64,000 nt of DNA from Symbiodinium natans (lineage: Eukaryota; Sar; Dinophyceae; Suessiales; Symbiodiniaceae): assembly GCA_905221605.1 (NCBI GenBank), contig CAJNDS010000025.1, forward strand, positions 298,501-362,500, in the 5' to 3' direction. The translations under genes and the position numbers were made by a program. The notes below the pieces were generated by a model. The model was not told where the DNA came from. It saw nothing but the letters and a program-made list of their open reading frames with translations, and ran no database searches. Shown piece after piece: positions 54,652-63,880 of this stretch. Position 1 is the first letter of the stretch. Each line of letters opens with the position of its first letter.

Positions 54652-55113
54652 AGTTGATATATGTGTTTCTCAGTTGACACGTGATGTGCACTTGAGTTGT
54701 CTGCTGTGTGAAGCACAGGCACGAGGACATGGCAGGCAGTGCAGATTTGTTTTGGCTTGGTGAGACCTTGTTTTGAGTGAGAAGAACCGTTTTCTGTTCG
54801 TTTTCTCGAAACTCGTTTGTCGGAACTCGTTTCCTGTTTGTGACCTGACCAGAAGCGACTCAAGCCAGTTTAGGTCTGCATAGAGCTCAGCAGAGCACCT
54901 AAGAGGTGCTCGGAACCTACCTACAGTTCCATGGCTGAGTGTTTTTCACCTGAAGTACCTTTGTTTCCCATGTCTGGCAGACAGTGTTTGAAGCTGGAGA
55001 GCCGTGCTCGCATTGGCTCAAGACGAGCGGAGCTCGAGAAGCTGTGAACAGCGCAGTGAAAAGAGTCCGCACTTCGTGCTTGAGGCCCCGTAGCTGTGCC
55101 ACGAGTTTCAACG
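54652..55113 (+). repeat. 5' LTR of copia copy 2 (shortened)
   Basis: 462 bp, same termini as copy 1 LTRs (AGTTGATATATGTG...GAGTTTCAACG). Compared with copy 1 it lacks about 45 bp near the 3' end (between GTGCTTG and AGGCCCCG) and about 10 bp around 54850, with further scattered changes. Whether it still promotes transcription is unknown. Confidence 0.88.
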
Positions 55114-55125
55114 TGGTAGCGGAGC
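55114..55125 (+). promoter_or_regulatory. Primer binding site, copia copy 2
   Basis: TGGTAGCGGAGC, identical to copy 1 and adjacent to the LTR. The same GGAGC-TTCGT-GCTCC hairpin follows, 25 bases upstream of the gag start. Confidence 0.7.
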
Positions 55126-55138
55126 TTCGTGCTCCAGC

Positions 55139-58100
55139 ATGGACACTGGTGAAGAACGTGTGCCTGGACGAGACCGTTCTCCGAGAGGCCGCAGTGCAAG
55201 CAGCCTGAGTTCCACAGGGCTTTCTGGTGCAAGGTCACCAAGTGCCCGTGGGAGAAGAGAACGTGGAAGGTCTTTACCAGCGCGACCAGCTTCAGTTCCA
55301 CGCGGAGTAGACCCAAGGCAGTGGACAGCTACGACTGGAGCAGGCCATCAGCCACCAGTCGGGGCTGTGCCTTCGTTTGGACCTCAGTTCTACCAGATGG
55401 AAACACCCCCTCAGACGGCACCACAAGAACCCCTTCAAGTTCCGAATACGCAGTTGCCCATTGCACCTGGAGTAGCTCAACAGATGGAGTTCACAAGAGC
55501 AATGCTGCAAGCACAGGACGAGCAGATCCGACAGCAGGCAGCTCAACTTCAACAGATGAGTGCCATGCTGACGCAGGCATTGCAGCTTGCAAGTGCGAAT
55601 GCTGCAAATGCACAAAATGCAACAGCTACAACTTCATCGTCGACGAGTCCTACCCCTGGAGGAAACCCCTCAGCATCATCTGCGAATGCATCGACCCCTG
55701 TGGATATGGAAGTAGACTCTGGTGTACGAAACAAGAGAGCAGAGGGTTACATTCCACAGTTGCCTCAGCTGAACTATGCGTCCATGACGAGCAGACATGC
55801 TGAAATCCGAGTTTGGACAGCCTACAGAGACGGACTTACGAGTTGGCTTTGTTTGCTCGACGACCGCTACGCTACGGAGTTGCAAGAAGCGATCAGTAGC
55901 AATGTGGAAGTCTTGCAAGTGAGGCTTGAAGCCGGGAAAGCAGCCCGGTCAACCAAACTTTGGTTTTTGCTTCGTCAGTCCATGAGCAAGTTCCAACGTG
56001 GGCAAGATTTGGTGCATCTCATCGAGGTGAAACAAATGGGAGCAAGTGCCGGATACGAACTCTGGCGCTCGTTGAACAACGAATTATCAGTTCGCTCCAG
56101 AGTGGAGGGACAGGCCCTCCGCGAACAGGCGTTAGGCCTGGTGCCACCAAAGCATCTCAAGCGACCACTTGATGTCGCCAGGTGGTACACCACCGAGCTT
56201 CTCAAGTTCGAGGCGCAGGTGAAGCATCGCTTCCCGGAGTTGCTCATCGGAGAACAAGAGGGAGTCCTGTGCCTGATGAAGCACTTGGATTCTGAGACCA
56301 AGAGGTATCTGCTCCTCCATCACTCAACAAGAAGCATGAGTGAGCTGATGACTGGTTTACAGTTCTACGACGAGCAGCTTCGTGTGATGGACTTCCAGAG
56401 AGAAGGAGCATCCGGGTATGCGAATGCTTTCAAGGGCGGTAAGGGCGAGAAGGGCGACAGAGAGAAGGGCAACAAAGGCTCCAAGGGCACCAAGGGCAAC
56501 AAAGGCGAGAAAGGAGAAAAGGGACTGAAGGGTGGCAAAGCGAAAGGAAAGGATAAGAAAGGTGACCAAGGCGGAAAAGGAGACAGAGCTCGGAGCAAGA
56601 ACAGAGAAGCGAAGAAGACAGATGTCTGCCGGAACTGCGGGAAGACTGGACACTGGGCACGCGACTGCTGGGCACCTCCGAAGGACAAAGCCGCAGCGGC
56701 GACGAGCCAGGCCGTTACGACGCAGCCAGAGGCACCATCGTCTTCATCGTCTACATCGGCGAAAGCAGCAGCTCAGCCCACAACCAAGGGCAGTGGAAAA
56801 GCACAGTCATCAATCAAGACGTTTCTGGAAGGATATCACTTCGGTATGATGCTCACGAACCAGGTGGTTAGTTTTCCTTCAGATGATCGCGTTTACTGGT
56901 TGATTGACTCTGGTAGTTCGTTCCACATCATCACGAGAGAGACGCTTGAGAGTGATCATGTGAAGGTCCTTGCATGGCTTGAAGGACGCCCGAAGTCGTA
57001 TGCGGAGACTGCGACAGGAGATTCCGTTGAAGTTGGCGGATCGACACATGTTTTGGTGGAAGTGTGCTTTGAAACCACCACATCAGCATCACTGAAGAGC
57101 AGTTCTGAGCATGAGGGTGACGCTGTGTACATGTGTAGGGCTAGGTTTGAAGCCGTCATTTCCGATCAGATCAAGCACAATTTGCTGAACATCAACTTGC
57201 TTTGTCAGAATGGAGGTTGGGAGCCAGCAATGTGCGACCAGCAGGGCGTAATTACCGTCCGAAAGCACGGCGTAACGCTGAGACCAACCATGTTTGCTTC
57301 AGTTAGTTGGCTTGCGTCAGTTCGGAATGACCATCCTTTAGCGCTGAAACCGCAAGATTTGATCGCCAAAACGGAACAGTTTCGTCGAAGTCGGTCTCGC
57401 AAGTCGTCTTCGAGTCGTGATTTTCATCGTTCGACTTCGAATCGAGGTCATCGCAGCTCTGCGAGAGTGTGTATTGAGCCCGAAAACCCCGAATTGCTGG
57501 ATGTTTCATGTCTTGATGAGGTAGTTGATTGCGAGTTTCAGACGAGCCACGAACATGTTGACCTGGACCAAGGCGAAGCTAAGGACAGACTAAGGACAGT
57601 CGGTGACGTTTCCGGCTCTGCGAGGGATCAACTTCAATTTTTCAGTTATGTGGATACGCCAGTTGTTCGTGAGCTTGATAGGGATGAACGCTTGATTTTT
57701 AGTGAAGACAACAGCGTTATCTCACACAAGCAACAGGACAACAGCACCACACCAGCAGTCGAGCGGCTTGTATTTGAAAATGACAGCAGCGTTATCTCAC
57801 ACAAGCAACAGGACAACAGCACCACACCAGCAGTTGAGCGTCTTGTGCATGAGCATGGTAGGGAAACAGTTGTCTGTCGTGCTTGCTTGGAGGATTTCCC
57901 TGATGAGGTTGAGACTGGCAGCTTGGATTGCTCAAAGAGGCGAAGTTTTCCTAGAGCAGGACAGATAGGAGACCGCCGCTATGGATCCGAGTGCCACGAT
58001 GCAACGGAGCATTCAAGAGTTGGAAGGCATGCGCCAGGGGGCGAGACGCAGGAGATTGATACTGTTGGAGGCCAACGCCGCGCAGCACGGCATAGAGCTT

Positions 58101-61100
58101 CCACAGAATCTCCGAGAGGAGCTCCAGGCAACGTATGCCGAGGCGGAGTCCACTGGAGGGGACGAGATGGATCTGGATTTGGATTCGGCAAGGGTGGACC
58201 CTTCGACCTCATCTCCTTCGATAGAGTACATCATGGAAGAGACGGAAGCGGCGGAGGCACCGTCGTCCCACACTGGGGTGAGGGAATTCCAAACGGATCC
58301 TTCGATGTCAGAGGCTCCAGCCAAGGAACCCGCTATGGTGCTGATGAAGCCGACGCCGAAGATCAAATCCAAGGAAAAAGCCAAGGCCATGAGACCGGTG
58401 CGGAATTTGCTGCCGGACCATGTGGATCAATCGACCATGGGAGTCGATCCTCGGGAGCCATCCGGCCCCACGCCGGCATCGTCAGCGCCAACACGGAGAG
58501 GAAAACGGCGCTGGGCGTCGACAGGCTGGATGACGTGGATTGCTCGTCGATTTGGAGGAGCTTGGACGGCACAAGCTTCGGGAGCCAACGAATCACCGGA
58601 TACGCCGGTGACGCTGTTTTGCCTCCTGTGCCAGAAGTATGTCACCGAAGCCCATTTGATGAGCGAGCCACACGAAGCCAACATGCAGGGCTTCACGCAG
58701 ACCATCTCCAAGGAGGACCTCCACGTGACGCAGAACCCGGTGGATTGGGCCACATGGGAGCAAGCTCTTGCCGAACCAGAGCAGCTGGAACTTGGAGTGA
58801 CAGAGGGCAAGGCTCGCTCAGTGGTTGCGCTGGGACCGAGCGAGTTTCCTCAGCCGAACCCGAAGGAAACAACCGCGGCAGCACCGGCGAGCCCAAGGCC
58901 AGGACCATCGACAATGGTGGTGGAGATAGACGAGTCCGACGAGGATTGGGGAGAATGGAGGCCAACCACAGGGGTTCCAGCTCCAACGACCCCAGCACAT
59001 CCGGAGCATCCCCCTATCTCCATGACGCAGCCGCCGGGGGAACCGGTCAGCCCGACAGCAGTGTGCACGGAGCACCGCCGGGGCCCCGAGCCCAGGCATG
59101 CGAAGAGCACTCTCCGAGTGACACCTCCCTGGCGGGAATCACTTTCCAACCTGGGCTATCATGGTCCGTATCTGCAGCTGCATCTGAGCACACCAGGCCA
59201 CACCTCAGAAGGACTGCAAGCCCTCGGACCTTTGAGGGAGAGCTTCCTGCGGATGCAGGTGAAGGACCATGCCCAACTGCCGGTCAGCTTGACACCCCCG
59301 AAAGCCACCAGCGACCTCTCCAGCACGGTGATGAGGATGGCAGAAACGATGGAAACAGGAGAAGCGGGGACATTGGTACCGGCAGGAAGGCCATTCAGCC
59401 CAATGAGCCTTCGCGCTCAGCTCGAGGCAGGGGTCCTCACGGGCCAACAATACGAGGACCGGCGCCGAGCAAGGTCGCAGGACATACAGGCTGCGAGGTC
59501 GGTCGCGCCAAGGCTGGCGCTCCCGATACCTCCGCCTCCTCCAGTTCCGCGGCCCGAACGCACGCCCGAAACCCCAATTCCGTGGAGTGGCGCGCCGTCG
59601 CCTGCATTCATGGAGCTCATCAGGCGCCGCCGAGATCGCCAAGAGCGCGATCGTTCTCGCTCCCCGTCTCCCTGAAAGGGAGTACGGAGAAGATCAATCC
59701 AATCCTTGCAGCTTTGTCCCAAGACGAGAGAAAAGAGCCCGATACGCGACAGCCACAACAGCAGTTTGAGTTAGTCACTGAAGAAGGAATTATTGGTGAC
59801 AATGTGCGTAGTAAACAGGCAGAGCTTCAGCACCACATGCAGGGACACGTACCATACATGTCTGACTGTGAGTTTTGCCAGCGGACTAGAGGGACCACTC
59901 CAGCACGAAAGCGTAGCGACCTGAACCCGAGAGAGTTTCAGCTTGACCAGTGCTTCTTTCGCAAGCTTGCATTCATCGTACTGGTTCATACCATGAGCTT
60001 TGCAATTGCAGTTTGCTTTAGACCTGAGGGAGAGAGCGCAGCAACAACAGCAGAACATTTGCATCCCTGGGTCAGGCACTTTGGTGTGAAACAACCGCAT
60101 TTCATGTCTGATGCAGAGGGACTCACGAAGAACATCGCAGCGAGACTCGCTGATCTTTGTGAAGGTACTGAGGACAGCTTTGCACCCGAAAGACATGCAC
60201 CAGCAGCAGAACGAGCCATTAGGACCCTAAAAGGAATCGTAGCGACACATGAGCTTGAGTTGCGGGAACATGGCGTTGTTTTAGATGCTGAGTGTGCGGA
60301 TGTTTTCGACCTTTTGTTTCAATACGCAGCACACACGCACAACAGGTTTTCAGTTTCTGTAGGGTCGACCATGACACCCATGCAGAAGATCCGCGGAGAT
60401 CGAGTGCGACCGCAAGTCACGTATCCGTTCGGTGCGGTAGCATACGCTAAGATAACGCGGGCTAGAAGACCTGACGCGGATGCCAAGTATGCTCGAGGGA
60501 TCTACTTGGGACCAGTGCTTGGGAGCACAGGTCATGCCATGGAAATCCGCTTGGATGGTGGGGAGACGAAACGGGTGATCGCGCCCGGACTCAAATTGCT
60601 CTACCCGTTGCGTTTCGACGCAAATCTTCTGCCCGGTGCAAAGGCCCTAGATGGCTTCGTGCCCCCGCCTGAAGCACCGAAGACCAAAGAGCTGTTTCTC
60701 CCATATGTTCCAGGTGGAGGTCCTCCCATAGACTGGGTGAGACAACATGGTGTTACACCCAAGTGCCCCGGATGCCAGGAAGGCGTCAGCTCGAGCAGGC
60801 ATTCCCAAAAGTGTGTGAAGAGATACCAAAAATGGTTGCGTGATTCCATCGATGATGCTCTGGAGGCATTAGATGAGGGACCGAAGGTCGACCGAAGACC
60901 TGAGGAGCTAATTGGAGAAGACCCATACGATGATGACGAGCAAATGAAGCCGAACAAGCGAACACGCTTTGGAGGAGAGGAGGTCCGAGCGTTTGATCCT
61001 GAGCAAGCAGGAGTCGGAGACCTAGAGATCCCGGAGATATCAGTGCCGGATGCTGACTGGAATGTGTCCGAGTACCAGCCGTCCGAGGCTGAGGATGACG

Positions 61101-63880
61101 ATATGAGAGAAGCTCCAGAGATGGGAGACGCTCCAGAGCATCCCCAGACATTCCATGAGGGGGTCCCAGTCCGATACCTGGAGGAATTGCTCGAGAGCGC
61201 CCACTACACACCACAACCACTCTCTTGTTGTGACCACTACGACGTCGAAGCAGCATGTCACTTACTTGTTGGTCGGTCGAGCGTGGAGAAGTTCCCGTAT
61301 GTTGGCTTGAACACGACAACACAACGACAGCACCACAAGCAACAGCAGTCGGTCGAGCGTGAAGCAGTTGAGTTGTTGAATCTCCAGGACCACCCTTGTG
61401 TATGTTCTTCAGTTAAAGAGAAAAAGGAAGATGAGTCCGCAGGGACGTACATGAGAATCCAAGACAGGACTCTCTGGGTGAATCGACCTAGAGCCAGCTA
61501 CGATGACCTGGAAGGTTTTCAGCTGGACCCTGAAGAGACATGGCAAGGAATCAAGAAAGAAGTGAATGCGCTCGATAGTCTGAAAGTTGGTTATGCAAGA
61601 TCAAAGAGCGAGATTGATGAATACCGCAAAGCCAACCCAAACTGTCGGACAGTCAAGTCCCGATGGGTCCTCACTCAGAAGGCCCCAGGGCTAGTCCGAG
61701 CAAGGATAGTCGCTAAGGATTTTGCTCATGGCCGACCATCCGCACTCGATTTGGGGTTGAGTTCTAATACTGCGTCGGTGGAAGCCCTCAAGATCGTCCT
61801 TGCACGGGCGGCGAAGGGAAAGATGCGGGCTTACGGCCTCGACATCTCCACCGCGTTTCTTTTTGCGCAGGTAGTGGAACCCACCATTATCGAGTTGCCA
61901 AGCACGTTCGCGCTCGAGAGCGGCGAAACCGCGTACTTGATACTAGAGAAAGCGCTCTACGGTTTGCGTTCCGCTAGCCTTAGCTGGCAGCGACACCTGA
62001 ACAGGATCGTATCTGCACTAGGCTTACAAGCGAGTCCGCTTGAACCGACGCTTTTCAGCGGATGGGTCAACCTTGAATCCGGATGGGAGTATATCATCAT
62101 GTTAGCGTACGTGGATGATTTGCTCATTGTGTCCCCTACCGAGAAAGGGTTCGAGTACGTCCACGAAGCCCTGAGTTCAGTCTTGAAAGTCAAAGTGACA
62201 GGGAGGCTGATCGAAGATGGGCAGATGGAATTCCTCGGTCGTTTAATCCGTTGGGATGGACGGCAGATCATGCTTGGGGTGAAGCCTGAGTATGTGAAGT
62301 CGGTCTTTACATCCTTCGGATGGGACATATCCACCGTAAAAGCATCCTTGACGACACCCGACATCAGGAGTATGTACGATGCGGAGAGTGTTGAAGAGCC
62401 TTCAAAGGAGCTGTCCAGTGAAGCAGCTTCACGGTTCCGAAGTTGCCTAGGGAAGATAGGCTGGCTCTGTCAAACTCGCTCAGATATAACGTACTTTCAC
62501 TCCATGTTGTCGCGCGGACAAAGCATGCCACGGCAAGTGCATGAAGATGCACTTCGCAAGTTCCTGCGATGGTTAGCAGCGTTTCCGCTGTTAGATCAAA
62601 TCTTCCCGCTCGGAGATGGCAAGACCAATGAGGGGGAGAATGCCAGCCTGGTAGCCTATTGCGACAGCAATTGGGGCAGCGAGATGAAGGTAGCCCGGAA
62701 GAGCACCAGTGGCGGAGTGATCTACATCGCAGTGGACGGTCTGTGGTACTGCATAAAGGGGTACAGCCGCCTGCAGAGCGTCGTGGCACTCAGCTCAGCA
62801 GAGGCAGAGTTGTTTGCCATCGCCGAGGCAGCGAAAGAGGTGGCAGGACTTGCGCAATTGACGGCGCATATCTGGGGCACCCTCCAGAAACCCCACCGCG
62901 TGTACACTGACTCTGCCTCAGCTAGGCAAATCGCCAGCATGGAGGGGCTACTCAGGCGCATGCGGCATATAGACTTGAGGTTGTGCTTTATCCAAGACCG
63001 TGTCCATAGCGGCGAGTTGGCAGTAGAGGGAGTAGCTGGAACCGAGAATGTGAGCGATCTTCTCACAAAGAATTTAAATCGCCTCCAAACAGCAAAGCAT
63101 ACAGCAACCCTCGGACTAGAAGATGTCACCAACATCGATTTCCGAGAGGTTCCAGCAGTCAGGTCTTGCTTGTTGCTGTCTGGAGTGCTAGATTCTGTAC
63201 TCGGGCCAGACAACCTCGAATACGAAGCTTTCTGTCGGCTATGCGAACTCGAGACTGAATATTCGACTTTGCTGATCGAGTTTTGCACGAGTTCACGTTC
63301 GAATCTGTACCTGCAAGGAAGTGTGCACCAAGTATTTGTCCTGCCGATTACTCAAGGGGTTGACGGAACCTCGAATGACACCGTGGAGCGGGTCATGTCT
63401 GCAATGAATGTTGCGAGAGAATGGGGGATGAAGGTTGTTTTCTGGAGCAGCACTCCTTGTACCGGAGGTAGCCCGTACCAACGGCGACACGAAGATCGGC
63501 CGGGCTATCAGGACCATCTACAAGCTTTGTTCACGGTGCATCGCAAGCTCTGGCGGAGCTTCTTAGTGATGGTGAACCACCCGCAAGTGGGGGTATGGGT
63601 CATAGAATGGCCGCAGAGGTGTGCCTACTGGGGATGGGCAAGCACCCGTTCGTTTGCAAAGCAAAGAACCCATTACACTGGCGAAGTGCACGGCTGTGTT
63701 TCAGGCTTGGTAGGCAGAGATGGATTACCTATCCGAAAGATTTGGAAACTGATGTCGAACGATGAACAGTTTGTGCGAACAATGTCCGAAACATTTGCAT
63801 GTACCTTTGATCTCAAAGCAACGCAGCACTATCCGCCAGCTTTCGCGGACGTCGCCCTGGAAAGCTTGCGACTGCGGTAA
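55139..63880 (+). CDS. Intact copia gag-pol polyprotein (2,913 residues)
   Basis: One uninterrupted frame. Order: Arg/Ser/Pro-rich N-terminus; Gln-rich coiled segment (about 125-165); Gag helical domain (about 205-430); Lys/Gly collagen-like linker (about 440-485); CCHC knuckle CX2CX4HX4C at 497-510; protease D-S-G at 590; a long linker with a 25-residue tandem duplication (about 857-905); a low-complexity stretch 948-1513 that overlaps another ORF; integrase HH-CC (about 1565-1580) and catalytic D1603, D1658, E1691; RT with YVDD at 2324-2327; RNase H (D2509 in YCDSNW, SSAEAE, YTDSASA); and a further 240 residues with STPCTGGSPY (2771-2780) and GCVSGLVGRDGLPI. Copia polyproteins are usually near 1,300-1,500 residues, so this is about twice normal. 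Start: ATG 25 bases after the primer site. Confidence 0.93.
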   Translation: MDTGEERVPGRDRSPRGRSASSLSSTGLSGARSPSARGRRERGRSLPARPASVPRGVDPRQWTATTGAGHQPPVGAVPSFGPQFYQMETPPQTAPQEPLQVPNTQLPIAPGVAQQMEFTRAMLQAQDEQIRQQAAQLQQMSAMLTQALQLASANAANAQNATATTSSSTSPTPGGNPSASSANASTPVDMEVDSGVRNKRAEGYIPQLPQLNYASMTSRHAEIRVWTAYRDGLTSWLCLLDDRYATELQEAISSNVEVLQVRLEAGKAARSTKLWFLLRQSMSKFQRGQDLVHLIEVKQMGASAGYELWRSLNNELSVRSRVEGQALREQALGLVPPKHLKRPLDVARWYTTELLKFEAQVKHRFPELLIGEQEGVLCLMKHLDSETKRYLLLHHSTRSMSELMTGLQFYDEQLRVMDFQREGASGYANAFKGGKGEKGDREKGNKGSKGTKGNKGEKGEKGLKGGKAKGKDKKGDQGGKGDRARSKNREAKKTDVCRNCGKTGHWARDCWAPPKDKAAAATSQAVTTQPEAPSSSSSTSAKAAAQPTTKGSGKAQSSIKTFLEGYHFGMMLTNQVVSFPSDDRVYWLIDSGSSFHIITRETLESDHVKVLAWLEGRPKSYAETATGDSVEVGGSTHVLVEVCFETTTSASLKSSSEHEGDAVYMCRARFEAVISDQIKHNLLNINLLCQNGGWEPAMCDQQGVITVRKHGVTLRPTMFASVSWLASVRNDHPLALKPQDLIAKTEQFRRSRSRKSSSSRDFHRSTSNRGHRSSARVCIEPENPELLDVSCLDEVVDCEFQTSHEHVDLDQGEAKDRLRTVGDVSGSARDQLQFFSYVDTPVVRELDRDERLIFSEDNSVISHKQQDNSTTPAVERLVFENDSSVISHKQQDNSTTPAVERLVHEHGRETVVCRACLEDFPDEVETGSLDCSKRRSFPRAGQIGDRRYGSECHDATEHSRVGRHAPGGETQEIDTVGGQRRAARHRASTESPRGAPGNVCRGGVHWRGRDGSGFGFGKGGPFDLISFDRVHHGRDGSGGGTVVPHWGEGIPNGSFDVRGSSQGTRYGADEADAEDQIQGKSQGHETGAEFAAGPCGSIDHGSRSSGAIRPHAGIVSANTERKTALGVDRLDDVDCSSIWRSLDGTSFGSQRITGYAGDAVLPPVPEVCHRSPFDERATRSQHAGLHADHLQGGPPRDAEPGGLGHMGASSCRTRAAGTWSDRGQGSLSGCAGTERVSSAEPEGNNRGSTGEPKARTIDNGGGDRRVRRGLGRMEANHRGSSSNDPSTSGASPYLHDAAAGGTGQPDSSVHGAPPGPRAQACEEHSPSDTSLAGITFQPGLSWSVSAAASEHTRPHLRRTASPRTFEGELPADAGEGPCPTAGQLDTPESHQRPLQHGDEDGRNDGNRRSGDIGTGRKAIQPNEPSRSARGRGPHGPTIRGPAPSKVAGHTGCEVGRAKAGAPDTSASSSSAARTHARNPNSVEWRAVACIHGAHQAPPRSPRARSFSLPVSLKGSTEKINPILAALSQDERKEPDTRQPQQQFELVTEEGIIGDNVRSKQAELQHHMQGHVPYMSDCEFCQRTRGTTPARKRSDLNPREFQLDQCFFRKLAFIVLVHTMSFAIAVCFRPEGESAATTAEHLHPWVRHFGVKQPHFMSDAEGLTKNIAARLADLCEGTEDSFAPERHAPAAERAIRTLKGIVATHELELREHGVVLDAECADVFDLLFQYAAHTHNRFSVSVGSTMTPMQKIRGDRVRPQVTYPFGAVAYAKITRARRPDADAKYARGIYLGPVLGSTGHAMEIRLDGGETKRVIAPGLKLLYPLRFDANLLPGAKALDGFVPPPEAPKTKELFLPYVPGGGPPIDWVRQHGVTPKCPGCQEGVSSSRHSQKCVKRYQKWLRDSIDDALEALDEGPKVDRRPEELIGEDPYDDDEQMKPNKRTRFGGEEVRAFDPEQAGVGDLEIPEISVPDADWNVSEYQPSEAEDDDMREAPEMGDAPEHPQTFHEGVPVRYLEELLESAHYTPQPLSCCDHYDVEAACHLLVGRSSVEKFPYVGLNTTTQRQHHKQQQSVEREAVELLNLQDHPCVCSSVKEKKEDESAGTYMRIQDRTLWVNRPRASYDDLEGFQLDPEETWQGIKKEVNALDSLKVGYARSKSEIDEYRKANPNCRTVKSRWVLTQKAPGLVRARIVAKDFAHGRPSALDLGLSSNTASVEALKIVLARAAKGKMRAYGLDISTAFLFAQVVEPTIIELPSTFALESGETAYLILEKALYGLRSASLSWQRHLNRIVSALGLQASPLEPTLFSGWVNLESGWEYIIMLAYVDDLLIVSPTEKGFEYVHEALSSVLKVKVTGRLIEDGQMEFLGRLIRWDGRQIMLGVKPEYVKSVFTSFGWDISTVKASLTTPDIRSMYDAESVEEPSKELSSEAASRFRSCLGKIGWLCQTRSDITYFHSMLSRGQSMPRQVHEDALRKFLRWLAAFPLLDQIFPLGDGKTNEGENASLVAYCDSNWGSEMKVARKSTSGGVIYIAVDGLWYCIKGYSRLQSVVALSSAEAELFAIAEAAKEVAGLAQLTAHIWGTLQKPHRVYTDSASARQIASMEGLLRRMRHIDLRLCFIQDRVHSGELAVEGVAGTENVSDLLTKNLNRLQTAKHTATLGLEDVTNIDFREVPAVRSCLLLSGVLDSVLGPDNLEYEAFCRLCELETEYSTLLIEFCTSSRSNLYLQGSVHQVFVLPITQGVDGTSNDTVERVMSAMNVAREWGMKVVFWSSTPCTGGSPYQRRHEDRPGYQDHLQALFTVHRKLWRSFLVMVNHPQVGVWVIEWPQRCAYWGWASTRSFAKQRTHYTGEVHGCVSGLVGRDGLPIRKIWKLMSNDEQFVRTMSETFACTFDLKATQHYPPAFADVALESLRLR
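57700..57850 (+). repeat. 75-bp in-frame tandem duplication in the copia linker
   Basis: Two adjacent copies encode VISHKQQDNSTTPAVERLV. They are present in both copia copies (counterpart at about 50090-50228), so the duplication predates their divergence. Confidence 0.95.
57981..59675 (+). CDS. Overlapping ORF in copia copy 2 (564 codons, alternate frame)
   Basis: ATG at 57981, stop ending at 59675, offset by one base from the gag-pol frame and contained within it (polyprotein residues 948-1513). Content: basic N-terminus with ARRRRLILLE; acidic DEMDLDLDSA; KPTPKIKSKEK; Trp-rich RRWASTGWMTWIARRFGGAW; zinc-finger-like C214, C217, H225, H231; acidic Trp patch near 320; Pro-rich C-terminal third (PIPPPPPVPRP); RS-like tail. 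Codon-by-codon it looks like the genuine coding frame of this segment. Expression could need an internal start, a subgenomic transcript or frameshifting; the sequence does not show which. Function unknown; RNA or DNA binding is a guess from the finger and RS tail. Confidence 0.62.
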   Translation: MDPSATMQRSIQELEGMRQGARRRRLILLEANAAQHGIELPQNLREELQATYAEAESTGGDEMDLDLDSARVDPSTSSPSIEYIMEETEAAEAPSSHTGVREFQTDPSMSEAPAKEPAMVLMKPTPKIKSKEKAKAMRPVRNLLPDHVDQSTMGVDPREPSGPTPASSAPTRRGKRRWASTGWMTWIARRFGGAWTAQASGANESPDTPVTLFCLLCQKYVTEAHLMSEPHEANMQGFTQTISKEDLHVTQNPVDWATWEQALAEPEQLELGVTEGKARSVVALGPSEFPQPNPKETTAAAPASPRPGPSTMVVEIDESDEDWGEWRPTTGVPAPTTPAHPEHPPISMTQPPGEPVSPTAVCTEHRRGPEPRHAKSTLRVTPPWRESLSNLGYHGPYLQLHLSTPGHTSEGLQALGPLRESFLRMQVKDHAQLPVSLTPPKATSDLSSTVMRMAETMETGEAGTLVPAGRPFSPMSLRAQLEAGVLTGQQYEDRRRARSQDIQAARSVAPRLALPIPPPPPVPRPERTPETPIPWSGAPSPAFMELIRRRRDRQERDRSRSPSP

